Below, in pieces: positions 22,272-30,829 of a stretch of 64,000 nt of DNA (positions are counted from its first letter, which is position 1; every line of letters starts with the position of its first letter). Below the pieces are notes generated by a model, which saw nothing but the letters and a program-made list of their open reading frames with translations, was not told the origin of the DNA and made no database searches. The stretch lies in contig CP146203.1 of NCBI GenBank assembly GCA_039995105.1, forward strand, positions 1 to 64,000, given 5' to 3'. Made by a program: the position numbers and the translations under genes. The stretch is from Jonesiaceae bacterium BS-20 (GTDB taxonomy: Bacteria; Actinomycetota; Actinomycetes; Actinomycetales; Cellulomonadaceae).

Positions 22272-23483
22272 ATGAGTTCACAACAGCCCACCCCCTCCTA
22301 CCAAGGAGTGCGCCGCACGCACACAACACTTGCTGACGGCCGGGACTTCTTCTACTTCGATGATTCCGCCGAGTACGTCAGCGGTGAAAAGACCCGTCGT
22401 CTCGATGACCCGCGACCGTTGGCGGACCGGTATGCACCGGTAGTCGATGAAAACGGTGTGGAGCACCCGATCACCGGGCCCACCATGCGCTTTGATCTGC
22501 TGTCGGGGGAGTGGATTCCTCACGCCGCGCACCGGATGAACCGCACCTTCTTGCCGCCCGCTGACGCCAACCCGTTGGCTCCGGCCAAGCCGGGGGCCGC
22601 GTACAGCGACGGGGAAATTCCGGCGGAGGACTATGACGTAGTGGTCTTTGAAAACCGGTTCTCCTCGCTCATGCGGGTGCCGGGTGTAGTCGATGAGATG
22701 ACCGCCTTTGAAGGGGAAGATCTTTGGAAGATCCGCCCGGCCGCTGGCCGTTGCGAGGTCATCTGCTTCTCCCCGGAGTCAGACAAATCCTTGGCTCAGG
22801 TCTCCCCGCAGCGCATGCGAACCATCATCGAGGCTTGGGCCGACCGCACCGCAGAACTTGCCAAACTGGACGGTATTGAGCAGGTATTCTGCTTCGAAAA
22901 CCGCGGCCATGAAATTGGTGTGACCCTAGCGCACCCGCACGGCCAGATCTACGCCTACCCATATGTCACCCCGCGGACCGAGCAGATGCTGGGGCAGGCT
23001 CGCAAGCATCGTGAAGCTACCGGGCGTAACCTGCTCAAGGACATTCTTGAAGCCGAGCTCAAGTCCGGCCGCCGGGTCATCCTGGAGACCGAGCACTGGG
23101 TGGCGTATGTGCCAATGGCCGCGCGCTGGCCGATCGAGATCCACCTGGCACCGCGCCGTGACGTGGCCGACCTGCCGGAACTCAATGACGCCGAACGTGC
23201 TGAGCTGGCAACGGTGTACCTTGAAATCTTGGGCCGCATGGACCGGTTCTTCCCGGCCAAGGAAGGTGGCACCCCAACCCAGGCGCCGTACATTGCCGCC
23301 TGGCACCAAGCCCCGGTTAACGAAGGCCGCGAGGACCTACGTTTGCACCTGCAGATCTTCTCCATTCTGCGGGCCCCAAACAAGTTGAAGTACCTAGCCG
23401 GATCAGAGTCGGGCATGGGCGCCTGGATCTCTGACACCACCCCAGAAAAAATCGCAGACCGACTGAACGAGGTAGCATCATGA
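22272..23483 (+). CDS. galT: Galactose-1-phosphate uridylyltransferase
   Basis: GalT of the Leloir pathway, 403 aa. It exchanges UDP between UDP-glucose and galactose-1-phosphate through a uridylyl-histidine intermediate. The active-site HPH triad is at residues 221-223 (GVTLAHPHGQIYAYPY), preceded by the family signature FENRGHEIG. The C-terminal half contains the second HIT-like domain (EIHLAPRR, HLQIFSILRAPNKLKY). The length is slightly above the usual 350-380 aa because of an N-terminal extension. The stop overlaps the galK start (ATGA), so the two genes form a coupled operon facing away from the ROK repressor. Confidence 0.95.
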   Translation: MSSQQPTPSYQGVRRTHTTLADGRDFFYFDDSAEYVSGEKTRRLDDPRPLADRYAPVVDENGVEHPITGPTMRFDLLSGEWIPHAAHRMNRTFLPPADANPLAPAKPGAAYSDGEIPAEDYDVVVFENRFSSLMRVPGVVDEMTAFEGEDLWKIRPAAGRCEVICFSPESDKSLAQVSPQRMRTIIEAWADRTAELAKLDGIEQVFCFENRGHEIGVTLAHPHGQIYAYPYVTPRTEQMLGQARKHREATGRNLLKDILEAELKSGRRVILETEHWVAYVPMAARWPIEIHLAPRRDVADLPELNDAERAELATVYLEILGRMDRFFPAKEGGTPTQAPYIAAWHQAPVNEGREDLRLHLQIFSILRAPNKLKYLAGSESGMGAWISDTTPEKIADRLNEVAS

Positions 23484-24733
23484 CCGCAGCAGCCCCGATT
23501 GAATGGATCGAACCCTGGACAATTGACCAGGGCAATGAGAGGGCGACGGCGCTGTTCACGCAGCGTTTTGCCCAAGAACCGGCCGGTGTATGGTCGGCGC
23601 CGGGACGGGCCAATCTGATTGGTGAGCACACCGACTACAACGGCGGGCTGGTGTTCCCGTTTGCGTTGCTGCACCGCACGTATGTTGCCCTGACCAAGCG
23701 CGATGACGGCGTGATCCGGATTATCTCTGCCCAGGAGGAGAAGCCGTGGCAGGGTCGGCTAGATGATATTGCTCCGGGCAGTGTGCAGGGCTGGCCCGCA
23801 TATGTTGCGGGGGTCGCTTGGGCGCTCAAGGAGGCCGGCTACGCGGTAGGCGGGTTCGACGCTGCCGTGACTTCCTGTGTTCCTTACGGTGCCGGGTTGT
23901 CATCCTCGGCTGCCCTTGAGGCATCGGTTGCGGTTGCCCTTGACGCGACCTTTGATTTGGGTCTTGCAGGCACTGCCGATGCCCCAAATGATCAGGGCCG
24001 TAAGGTTCTGGTTGCGGCGTGCATTCGTGCCGAAAACGAGATTGCCGGCGCGAACACCGGGGGGATGGACCAGTCCGCCGCACTGCGTGCGCGCGAGGAT
24101 CACCTGCTCCTGCTCGACTGCCTGGATCAAAGCGTGCGGCACGTGCCGTTCGACCTATCCAGTGCTGGTCTGGGCCTGCTCATCATTGACACCCGTGCAC
24201 CGCACCAGCTGGTGGATGGTCAGTACGGTGCCCGCCGGGCCACCTGTGAGGCCGCCGCGCGTGCCCTAGGGGTTCAGACCCTGCGGGAGGTTGCTGAGAG
24301 CGATGAATCGGTGGAGTCCGTGTTTGCGCGCCTGGCCGTTCCGGGAGCGCTTGTGGCAAGCGAAGATGTTGAGGTTGCTCAACGCCGCGTGCGCCACGTA
24401 CTCGGGGATATTGCCCGGGTGCACCAGGTGGACGAGCTTCTGGCAACGGGGCAGACCGCTGCCGTGGGTCCCATCTTGACCGAGGCACACGTGTCTTTGC
24501 GGGACGACTACGAGGTTTCCTGCCCCGAGCTGGACGTTGCCGTTGATGCGGCAAACGCTGCCGGTGCACTTGGCGGCCGCATGGTCGGTGGCGGGTTTGG
24601 TGGCTCGGCCATCGCTCTGGTTAAACTCGATGAGGCCGGGGCAATTGCCAAGGCCGTTGCCGTGGCCTTTGGCGACCACGGCTATACCGCACCCGGGTTC
24701 ATGATTGCGGCCGCAGGAGCGCCCGCTTTCTAA
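23480..24733 (+). CDS. galK: Galactokinase
   Basis: A GHMP-family galactokinase of 417 aa that phosphorylates galactose at C1. It shows the galactokinase signature GRANLIGEHTDYNGG near residue 38, the GHMP ATP-binding loop PYGAGLSSSAALE near residue 137, and motif 3 GGRMVGGGFGGSAIAL near the C-terminus. The start overlaps the galT stop by four bases (ATGA). The next gene, a permease, starts 156 bases downstream behind its own inverted repeat and may be separately controlled. Confidence 0.95.
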   Translation: MTAAAPIEWIEPWTIDQGNERATALFTQRFAQEPAGVWSAPGRANLIGEHTDYNGGLVFPFALLHRTYVALTKRDDGVIRIISAQEEKPWQGRLDDIAPGSVQGWPAYVAGVAWALKEAGYAVGGFDAAVTSCVPYGAGLSSSAALEASVAVALDATFDLGLAGTADAPNDQGRKVLVAACIRAENEIAGANTGGMDQSAALRAREDHLLLLDCLDQSVRHVPFDLSSAGLGLLIIDTRAPHQLVDGQYGARRATCEAAARALGVQTLREVAESDESVESVFARLAVPGALVASEDVEVAQRRVRHVLGDIARVHQVDELLATGQTAAVGPILTEAHVSLRDDYEVSCPELDVAVDAANAAGALGGRMVGGGFGGSAIALVKLDEAGAIAKAVAVAFGDHGYTAPGFMIAAAGAPAF

Positions 24734-24756
24734 AGCGCTGGAAGTAAAAATCTAGA

Positions 24757-24775
24757 TTCCACATTGTGTGTGGAA
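24757..24775. promoter_or_regulatory. Inverted repeat upstream of permease gene
   Basis: The perfect arms TTCCACA and TGTGGAA flank a 5-base centre. A second TTCCACA half-site lies at 24869-24875, next to the ribosome-binding site of the permease gene. The layout suggests a repressor or catabolite-control operator for the permease; the protein that binds is not identified. Confidence 0.45.
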
Positions 24776-24889
24776 ATGAGACAGAACGTCGCAAAATTCA
24801 ATGATGGTTATGCTGTGAAATCGTAACCGCAGGTGGAACGATCCACTTGGATAACTGGCGACGCGCATTTCCACACACAAAGGACACCC

Positions 24890-26512
24890 ATGAGTTCACC
24901 AACCGTTTCCACCGCAGCAAAGAGACTGGCACTTCTTGCCTCGAGTGGTGGAAATCTACATAGCCAAGGTGGCAGCGATCCACGAAAACTGGTGGCGGAC
25001 ATTGCCAAGCAGATTCAAGCTGCGGGCTTTGAACTCGGGGCAGTCCAGTACGTCAATGCATCCAGTTCCTTTGATACAGCAGCGCAGATTACGCAGGCTG
25101 AGCTTTGGACGCTCAACGCTGACGGGCAGCTCGAAGTTACCGCGACGGGGAGCCTAGAGGAAGTCAACGAGCAAGCCCGCCTGCAAGATGCCACCCTCGC
25201 GGCCGCAATTGCGGACGGTCAGTTCGATGGTCTCATCCTCATGAGCGCCGACCCTAATGGGGTCAACGCACAGGCTGTCGATGCCGCAGTTGCGTTAGGC
25301 CTACCGGCCTCAGGAACCGGTGGCAGCTCGATTGCAGACGCACAGAAACGTGGGCTCAACCTCGTTGCCGTCTCCGGAACTACGGGGACTACCTCGGGCA
25401 CGCGTGCCGTGTCATATGTTGCCGGGCTCGCGCGGCACTGGAAGGTCAAGTACCGGCCGGCCTTAGGGGCCGTAGCTCCCAATGGCGGCTCAGCCGATCA
25501 ACTAGCTGGGGCGAGCGATAACCTCTGGCGACGGATCTCCATCCGCGGCATCATGCTGGGATCACTGCCCGCGTTCATTGCGCTCGCACTGATTCTTGCG
25601 CTCAGTAAAGTCCCATTCCTGAGCAGCCTAAGCCCCGTGTTCGACCTCTTGATTGCCGGTCTCCCGGTCGTGGTCGCTGCCATTGCGGCCCGCAAGATCT
25701 CCGGACTTGATGAAGTCGGCCTGACCGCAGGTGTGATCGCTGGTGTGCTGTCAGTCAACGGCGGTGTGCTCGGCGGGCTGGCGGGAGGAATCGTTGCGGG
25801 TATCTTGAGTTCCTACCTGATTGGCTGGACCCTAAAAAACCGCTTCCCGGTCACGACCGCCAACATTGTCACCGGTGCAATCGCCGGTTTGCTTGCCGGT
25901 TTGCTCGTCTTCTTTGTGCTGGCCCCAATCACAACGGAGATTGCCGAGGGACTCAAGGTAGGCATCGAATGGGCCTTGGAATTTAACCCAATCCTGGCCG
26001 GAGCTCTTGCGGGACTGATCATGTGGCCAGCCATCATTGGCGGGGTGTACCACGCAGCGATCCTGCCGCTTGTGCTCTTGGAAATGTCGGAGAAGGGCCA
26101 CTCGTTCTTCGGGGCGGTTGACATGGTTTCCCTGGTCATGGTGGCCTTTGGAATCACCATGGCAAACGTGGTACGCCCGCGCACCTCTGGTGAACGTGCA
26201 CTCGCGGGATCCGGCGCGGCCGTGAACTTCTTCTTTGGCACGTTTGTTGAGGCCGCATACCCGTTCATGTTTGGGGACAAGCGGGTGTTTGGTGTGGCCA
26301 TTGGAGCTGCAACCATCGGTGGCGCCGTCGCCGGAGCGTTTAAGGTGGAGGCTACCGCCTACCTGCCGGCGTTCGTGGCTCCCACCGTCTCAAACAGCCC
26401 GCTGGGACTGATCTTCGCCATGCTGGTTTCTGCTGGAACCGCATTTGTGGGGACCTACTTGATTAACCTGGCTGTCACTCGCAGCAGTGCGGGCAAGGCC
26501 GTAATTTCCTAA
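24890..26512 (+). CDS. EIIC-like permease with soluble N-terminal domain
   Basis: A 540-aa protein in two parts. Residues 1 to about 220 are soluble, with a repeated alpha/beta look (DGLILMSADPNG, GLPASGTGGSS, VAVSGTTGTTSGTRAVSYV) that I do not recognise. Residues about 225-535 hold roughly nine to ten hydrophobic segments and resemble sugar-PTS EIIC permeases (GIMLGSLPAFIALAL, MWPAIIGGVYHAAILPL, FVEAAYPFMFGDKRV). No EIIA or EIIB domain with a phosphorylatable His or Cys is evident, so it may work as a permease rather than a full PTS. ATG 24890 has AAAGGA. Position after galTK suggests galactose or a galactoside as substrate. Fold assignment is moderate. Confidence 0.6.
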   Translation: MSSPTVSTAAKRLALLASSGGNLHSQGGSDPRKLVADIAKQIQAAGFELGAVQYVNASSSFDTAAQITQAELWTLNADGQLEVTATGSLEEVNEQARLQDATLAAAIADGQFDGLILMSADPNGVNAQAVDAAVALGLPASGTGGSSIADAQKRGLNLVAVSGTTGTTSGTRAVSYVAGLARHWKVKYRPALGAVAPNGGSADQLAGASDNLWRRISIRGIMLGSLPAFIALALILALSKVPFLSSLSPVFDLLIAGLPVVVAAIAARKISGLDEVGLTAGVIAGVLSVNGGVLGGLAGGIVAGILSSYLIGWTLKNRFPVTTANIVTGAIAGLLAGLLVFFVLAPITTEIAEGLKVGIEWALEFNPILAGALAGLIMWPAIIGGVYHAAILPLVLLEMSEKGHSFFGAVDMVSLVMVAFGITMANVVRPRTSGERALAGSGAAVNFFFGTFVEAAYPFMFGDKRVFGVAIGAATIGGAVAGAFKVEATAYLPAFVAPTVSNSPLGLIFAMLVSAGTAFVGTYLINLAVTRSSAGKAVIS

Positions 26513-26561
26513 GGCTGCGGCGCCATGAGCCTGTACGGATGGGCGAATGAGTAAAAACGTT

Positions 26562-26600
26562 GAGGGGGCCCGTGCTGCAAATGAGCACGGGCCCTCTTTT
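26562..26600 (+). terminator. Terminator of the gal region
   Basis: The strong GC stem GAGGGGGCCCGTGCT / AGCACGGGCCCTC with a 7-base loop and TTTT tail lies 50 bases after the permease stop. Confidence 0.9.
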
Positions 26601-27180
26601 CGGACGCAGGATACCTAGGATCTGAAACCCAACTCGATTTCTTTTCCTGCGTGTCCCGGCACCTAACAAGATTGACATCCTTCCCCCGCCAAGGTGGATG
26701 CCTACGGTTCCGAGACGAGAGCTCTCACTATGAATGGCGGATACCGTTTTGCCGTTGTGCGGCAGCAAGGCGACTGAGATAGCAAAAGAGATGCCGTATA
26801 TTCGCAAATGAACTGCCGTAAATTCGTCTGCGAGGAAGCGACGGGCAACGGGCATGGTGGCTCGGTGCGGGTCCTCACAACGCCAGAATATTTCCCTTAC
26901 CTTTGACGGTACGAACCCCACGGCCAGTTCGCAAGTGCTATGGGAAATTTTCTTTTATTACTTCACGCGGTCACCAAGGTTTGCACACGCAACCCGGGTT
27001 CCGGCGCATGGTTATCTCGGCGTAGGCGGTGCCTCCGCCAGCACCATGACCAACCGTGAGGGCTTTGGTCCCAAGCATGTTCCGGCCACGCAGCGAATAA
27101 TGGAACATCTAGAGTAAACAACCTTGCCACTGTGGGACATCGCCTCTAGAGAACCGCCAAGAGAGTCCAGGTAGATTCGA
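26601..27180. other. Intergenic region with possible IS200/IS605-like end
   Basis: No convincing gene is present. Bases 26669-26730 (GATTGACATCCTTCCCCCGC, then TGCCTACGGTTCCGAGACG) resemble the right-end sequences of IS200/IS605-type elements, so this could be a scar; there is no TnpA or TnpB here. An 87-codon plus-strand frame at 26854-27117 has no recognisable domain and no good ribosome-binding site. The region just before 27181 should contain the promoter of the radical-SAM gene. Confidence 0.35.
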
Positions 27181-27882
27181 GTGCGAGAACTGACTAGGTC
27201 TGCTGAACGGCTCGAGGTCGCTGGATTTGAGCCGTATTCGACACGTGATTGGCCCGGCAAACTTGCCGCCATCTTGTTACTACAGGGCTGCCCGTGGAAG
27301 TGCGGGTACTGCCACAACGCTGACATTATTGATCCGCGGACACCCGGAGTGGTGGCCTGGGCAGACGTTGTCGCGCACTTGAAAAAGCACGCTAACCTAC
27401 TCGACGGCGTCATCTTCTCTGGTGGTGAGCCTACGCGCCAGCATGCCCTAGTGGATGCCATGGCCCGGGTGAAAGAAATGGGCTTCGCAATTGGCCTGCA
27501 CACGAGCGGTGCATACCCCACTCGTTTGGAACCGCTCTTGCCCATAGTGGACTGGGTTGGCTTGGACATCAAGGCAACTGCGGCCAAGTACCAGGCGGTC
27601 ACGGGAGTGGCTAGGGATGACAACGGACCAATGCGCAGCTTACGGATGCTTCTTGGCGCCGGTGTTTCCGTCCAGGTGCGCACTACCCTCGACCCGTTGG
27701 TTCTGAACGAAGACGACGTACTTGAGATCAATGAGCGAGTCACCAGCCTTGGGGTGACCGATTTTGTCGTCCAACGAGTGCGCGCACAGGGGACAACCCC
27801 GCAATATACCCAGGCGCTCGCAGCATACAGGGCGGCAGCGGTGGCGCCGGATGAGGCACAAGTTATTCAGTCGCAGTGCTAG
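27181..27882 (+). CDS. nrdG: Anaerobic RNR activating protein (radical SAM)
   Basis: A 233-aa radical-SAM enzyme with the cluster motif CPWKCGYC (Cx3Cx2C) near residue 38, followed by SGGEPTRQ, the SAM-binding GGE motif. The sequence FEPYSTRDWPGKLAAILLLQ is typical of the NrdG-like activases that place the glycyl radical on anaerobic class III ribonucleotide reductase. Usually nrdD lies just upstream; here no nrdD is found in the preceding 600 bases or downstream. It may therefore act on an NrdD encoded elsewhere. The start is GTG 27181; a later start is unlikely because the conserved region begins within 15 residues. Confidence 0.82.
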   Translation: MRELTRSAERLEVAGFEPYSTRDWPGKLAAILLLQGCPWKCGYCHNADIIDPRTPGVVAWADVVAHLKKHANLLDGVIFSGGEPTRQHALVDAMARVKEMGFAIGLHTSGAYPTRLEPLLPIVDWVGLDIKATAAKYQAVTGVARDDNGPMRSLRMLLGAGVSVQVRTTLDPLVLNEDDVLEINERVTSLGVTDFVVQRVRAQGTTPQYTQALAAYRAAAVAPDEAQVIQSQC

Positions 27883-27975
27883 TCCTGCGCGGCAGAGCCC
27901 AACTTTCCAGAAGATCGGCCCAATTAACCCCCTGATTTGTGGGCCAAACTACTGGAGAGTTGCGCCGGCGCCATG

Positions 27976-28374
27976 CTACCGGGGGCGGGTCCACCAGAAC
28001 TCGAGCTGAGTGTTATCCGGATCCCGAAAGACCATGGCGGCGCCGTTTGGGGTGTCAGCCACCGGGCTATGGACCACGTTTAGCTCTGCAAGGTGGCGTT
28101 GCCAGGCATCGAGACCCTCCCGTTTTTCCACGGCAAACCCAATATGGTCTAACCCCACGTTGCGGTCATCAAAGACGGGGACCGGGATGGTGCTGTGCTG
28201 GTTGAGACCAAAGATCAGGCCGGTCCCCGGGTGGATCAGCATGATCACCGTCCGGTTATCAAGATCCACACGTTTGAGCCGGCGGAGTTTGAAAACGGTG
28301 GCGTACCAGGCGGCGCTGGCTTCCACATCGGTCACTGAAAAATCTAGGTGTGACGGCATTCCAAATGTAAGCAT
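27976..28374 (-). CDS. VOC family (glyoxalase/bleomycin-resistance fold) protein
   Basis: A 132-aa protein of the vicinal oxygen chelate superfamily. It has two beta-alpha-beta-beta-beta modules: HLDFSVTDVEASAAWY, which carries the first metal His, and LDHIGFAVEKREGLDAW followed by AAMVFRDPDNTQLEFWW, which carries the second His and the terminal Glu. The start ATG 28374 is fixed by GGAGG immediately upstream; the longer frame to 28461 overlaps the neighbouring gene. Likely a metal-dependent lyase, isomerase or dioxygenase, or a drug-binding protein; the substrate is unknown. It is divergent from the truncated EEP gene. Confidence 0.85.
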   Translation of the reverse strand: MLTFGMPSHLDFSVTDVEASAAWYATVFKLRRLKRVDLDNRTVIMLIHPGTGLIFGLNQHSTIPVPVFDDRNVGLDHIGFAVEKREGLDAWQRHLAELNVVHSPVADTPNGAAMVFRDPDNTQLEFWWTRPR

Positions 28375-28467
28375 CGTTACCTCCGGTCGTTCTTTCGAGC
28401 ATAACCCCGCAAGCGGGATTGGTAACGGGGGTGACACCAAACCAGGGCGTTCGCCCGGCAAACGGGG

Positions 28468-29031
28468 ATGGTCTGCGTTGCCACGGGCGGTTGGCCGGGC
28501 AACAGTGGCAGCACCGCGTTGTTTGTGCGCCCTGAGCTCGCACCGCGAGTCAAAGAGGTGATTAAGCGGGGACTGCCATGGCGGCTGACCTGGCTGCTAC
28601 CAAAGTTCCCTTCCCGGCGTGGAATCTGCGCCGTCGATCTTGGCGACCTAGTGGTGTTTAGCATGCACCTGAGTTTGAACGAGCGCGAACGCCGCGAGCA
28701 CCGCAACATAATCATGCACGCCGCCCAAAAGTTAGGACCTGAGCGCTGCATCATTGCGGGAGATCTTAATAAGAGCCCCGGCGGCCCCACGTGGTTAGCT
28801 TTGGGCCAAAAGCTTCACGATGCCGCACTAACGTCCCAGCAAGATGGGCGGGAGCGCGGTACTTTTCCGGCCCGCAAACCCAAACGCCGCATCGATGCGA
28901 TCTTTGTGGGGGCCCACTTTTCTATGCAGAACTACCGGGTTTGGTCTACTCCACTGACCGCACGCGCTAGCGATCATTTACCCGTCACAGTCGAGGTTGG
29001 CACACACGAGCCCAAAGATGCGCCAAAATAG
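28468..29031 (+). CDS. EEP family hydrolase, N-terminally truncated
   Basis: A 187-aa frame matching only the C-terminal two thirds of endonuclease/exonuclease/phosphatase proteins. It contains MHLSLNERERREH, the catalytic IIAGDLNKSPGG block, RIDAIFVG and the terminal SDHLPVTVEV with the catalytic Asp-His pair. The N-terminal strands with the metal-binding Asn and Glu are absent, and the frame is closed upstream by TGA 28432 and TAA 28423. Protein-like sequence continues back a little (TRAFARQTG). It is probably a remnant or a partly deleted gene next to the VOC gene. A shifted start in a non-canonical short EEP protein is a weaker alternative. Confidence 0.65.
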   Translation: MVCVATGGWPGNSGSTALFVRPELAPRVKEVIKRGLPWRLTWLLPKFPSRRGICAVDLGDLVVFSMHLSLNERERREHRNIIMHAAQKLGPERCIIAGDLNKSPGGPTWLALGQKLHDAALTSQQDGRERGTFPARKPKRRIDAIFVGAHFSMQNYRVWSTPLTARASDHLPVTVEVGTHEPKDAPK

Positions 29032-29036
29032 GGGGC

Positions 29037-30779
29037 ATGACAACGCACCCGGTTCCCACAATCACCAAAGACCTTGACCTACTCCGCGCGGACCTCATGT
29101 CCGCGAATTTTACGGTTGATGGGGTGGGCGAGGTTCTGGGAGGCCTAGCAAACGAGGCCCTGCACCGAGAACAAACCCTTCCGGCCCTGCGGGCGCTCGC
29201 TGGCAATGAAGAGCCCACGGCCACGTTGATCAAGTTGTTTGTCCTGGGCCAACCGGTCACTTACTCGGCGGCCGCCGCGGCGTTTGGGAAGCTTACGGTT
29301 ACAGGAGCGCAGGCCATGAACCTCGTTGCCGAGGTCTCGAGGGCAGAAACGTCCCCTGAGATTGCGTCTACGCTCGAGGCTGCGCCCACCAATGAGACAG
29401 CACGCACCCAAGAGAATGTGCGCTCTGTCGAGGATGAGCTGGGGACCGAGTCACGTGTGAGCGAGCCTTCGTCTTCCCAACCGGCGTCATCCCAGCTGCA
29501 AGACCCCAGAGAACCCATGCTGAAGGCTCTGATCGAGATCCACCCGCATGGCTCAACCGATTCTCAGGGCTCGGTTGATTGGTGGTTGGCCTCCGATCTC
29601 AGCGAGTTGGCAACGGGAGGCGCACTCCAATCGGACCACGTGCTGGGAGCCGGTGGGGCATCATTAACTCTTGCTCAGGTCACGGCGCGTACCCCGGTTT
29701 CACGGGTGCTCGACCTTGGCACGGGCAGCGGGATCCAGGCCCTGTATGCGGCCCGGCATGCCCAAGAAATTGTGGCGACCGACCTGTCAGCACGGGCTCT
29801 TGAGTTTGCGCGGTTTAACGCTGCCCTCAACGAGATCACCCTAGACCTGCGGGAAGGCTCCATGCTCGAGCCCGTTGCGGGCGAGCGCTTTGACCTCGTA
29901 GTTTCTAACCCTCCGTTTGTCATCACTCCGCGCACCGAGGAGGGTGACGTGCTGCCGCAGTACGAGTACCGCGATGGTGGTGCGGCGGGAGACGATATTG
30001 TCCACAACCTGATTGTTGACTTGGGCGGCGTGCTGAATCCGGGTGGTAGCGCTTACCTGCTGGGCAACTGGGAGATTCAGCACGGTCAGCAGTGGCACAC
30101 CCGGATCAGCCAGTGGCTGGATGAGGCGGAGGCGGCACACGGACCTCTCGATGCCTGGGTGATTCAGCGCGAACTGTTAGACCCAGCGCGGTACGCAGAG
30201 ACCTGGATTCGTGACGGCGGAACCACCGAGGACAGAGACCCACAAGGGTATGCGGCCACGTACTCGGCCTGGCTCGATGACTTTGCGTCCCGCTCGGTTG
30301 AGGCCATCGGCTTTGGGATTGTGGTGCTGCGTAAGCCTGCCGTTTCCAAGACCGAAGCGGCCAACCACCCACAGCCTATGCGTCGCCTCGAGGAAGCTAC
30401 CGGAACCGTAGCGCAACCGCTGGGACCGGTAATCGCCGCGAGCATTGCGGCACACGATTGGGTGAGTGCCTTGACCGATCAAGAACTGGCCCAGCAGCGC
30501 CTCGTGGTGGCATCGGACGTCACCGAGGAACGGTTCTACACTCCCGGCGCCCAGGACCCGAACATTATTATCATTCGCCAGGGCCATGGGTTTGGCCGAG
30601 CGATTCAAGCGGGTACCACTTTGGCCGGATTGGTTGGGGCCTGCGATGGAGAACTGACGGTGGGGCAGATTCTTGGTGCGATTACGATGCTGTTTGAAGT
30701 GGACCTGACTGAACTTGCAACGGAACTGTTCCCGGACATCCGTGGTCTAGTCACCGATGGCTTGCTCGTCGGACAGTAA
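29037..30779 (+). CDS. DUF7059-type class I methyltransferase
   Basis: A 580-aa protein. An N-terminal domain of about 100 aa (LLRADLMSANFTVDGVGEVL) is followed by a low-complexity linker and then a class I SAM methyltransferase domain. That domain shows motif I VLDLGTGSGIQALYAA, motif II ATDLSARALEFARFNA and the catalytic LVVSNPPFVIT. NPPF marks enzymes that methylate an amide or exocyclic amine, such as RsmC, HemK or N6-adenine enzymes. The C-terminal part has an extra beta-rich domain. This domain order is common in actinobacteria; rRNA is a likely substrate, but this is inference. It begins 5 bases after the EEP remnant's stop. Confidence 0.82.
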   Translation: MTTHPVPTITKDLDLLRADLMSANFTVDGVGEVLGGLANEALHREQTLPALRALAGNEEPTATLIKLFVLGQPVTYSAAAAAFGKLTVTGAQAMNLVAEVSRAETSPEIASTLEAAPTNETARTQENVRSVEDELGTESRVSEPSSSQPASSQLQDPREPMLKALIEIHPHGSTDSQGSVDWWLASDLSELATGGALQSDHVLGAGGASLTLAQVTARTPVSRVLDLGTGSGIQALYAARHAQEIVATDLSARALEFARFNAALNEITLDLREGSMLEPVAGERFDLVVSNPPFVITPRTEEGDVLPQYEYRDGGAAGDDIVHNLIVDLGGVLNPGGSAYLLGNWEIQHGQQWHTRISQWLDEAEAAHGPLDAWVIQRELLDPARYAETWIRDGGTTEDRDPQGYAATYSAWLDDFASRSVEAIGFGIVVLRKPAVSKTEAANHPQPMRRLEEATGTVAQPLGPVIAASIAAHDWVSALTDQELAQQRLVVASDVTEERFYTPGAQDPNIIIIRQGHGFGRAIQAGTTLAGLVGACDGELTVGQILGAITMLFEVDLTELATELFPDIRGLVTDGLLVGQ

Positions 30780-30829
30780 TGTCCTGTATAACTAGGCAAG
30801 AACTAATCTCTCACTAACTCGGAGCCAGC

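Noticed and set aside
26854-27117. An 87-aa frame upstream of the radical-SAM gene, considered as an nrdD remnant
   Set aside because: It shows no glycyl-radical or Cys motif of NrdD, and no ribosome-binding site.
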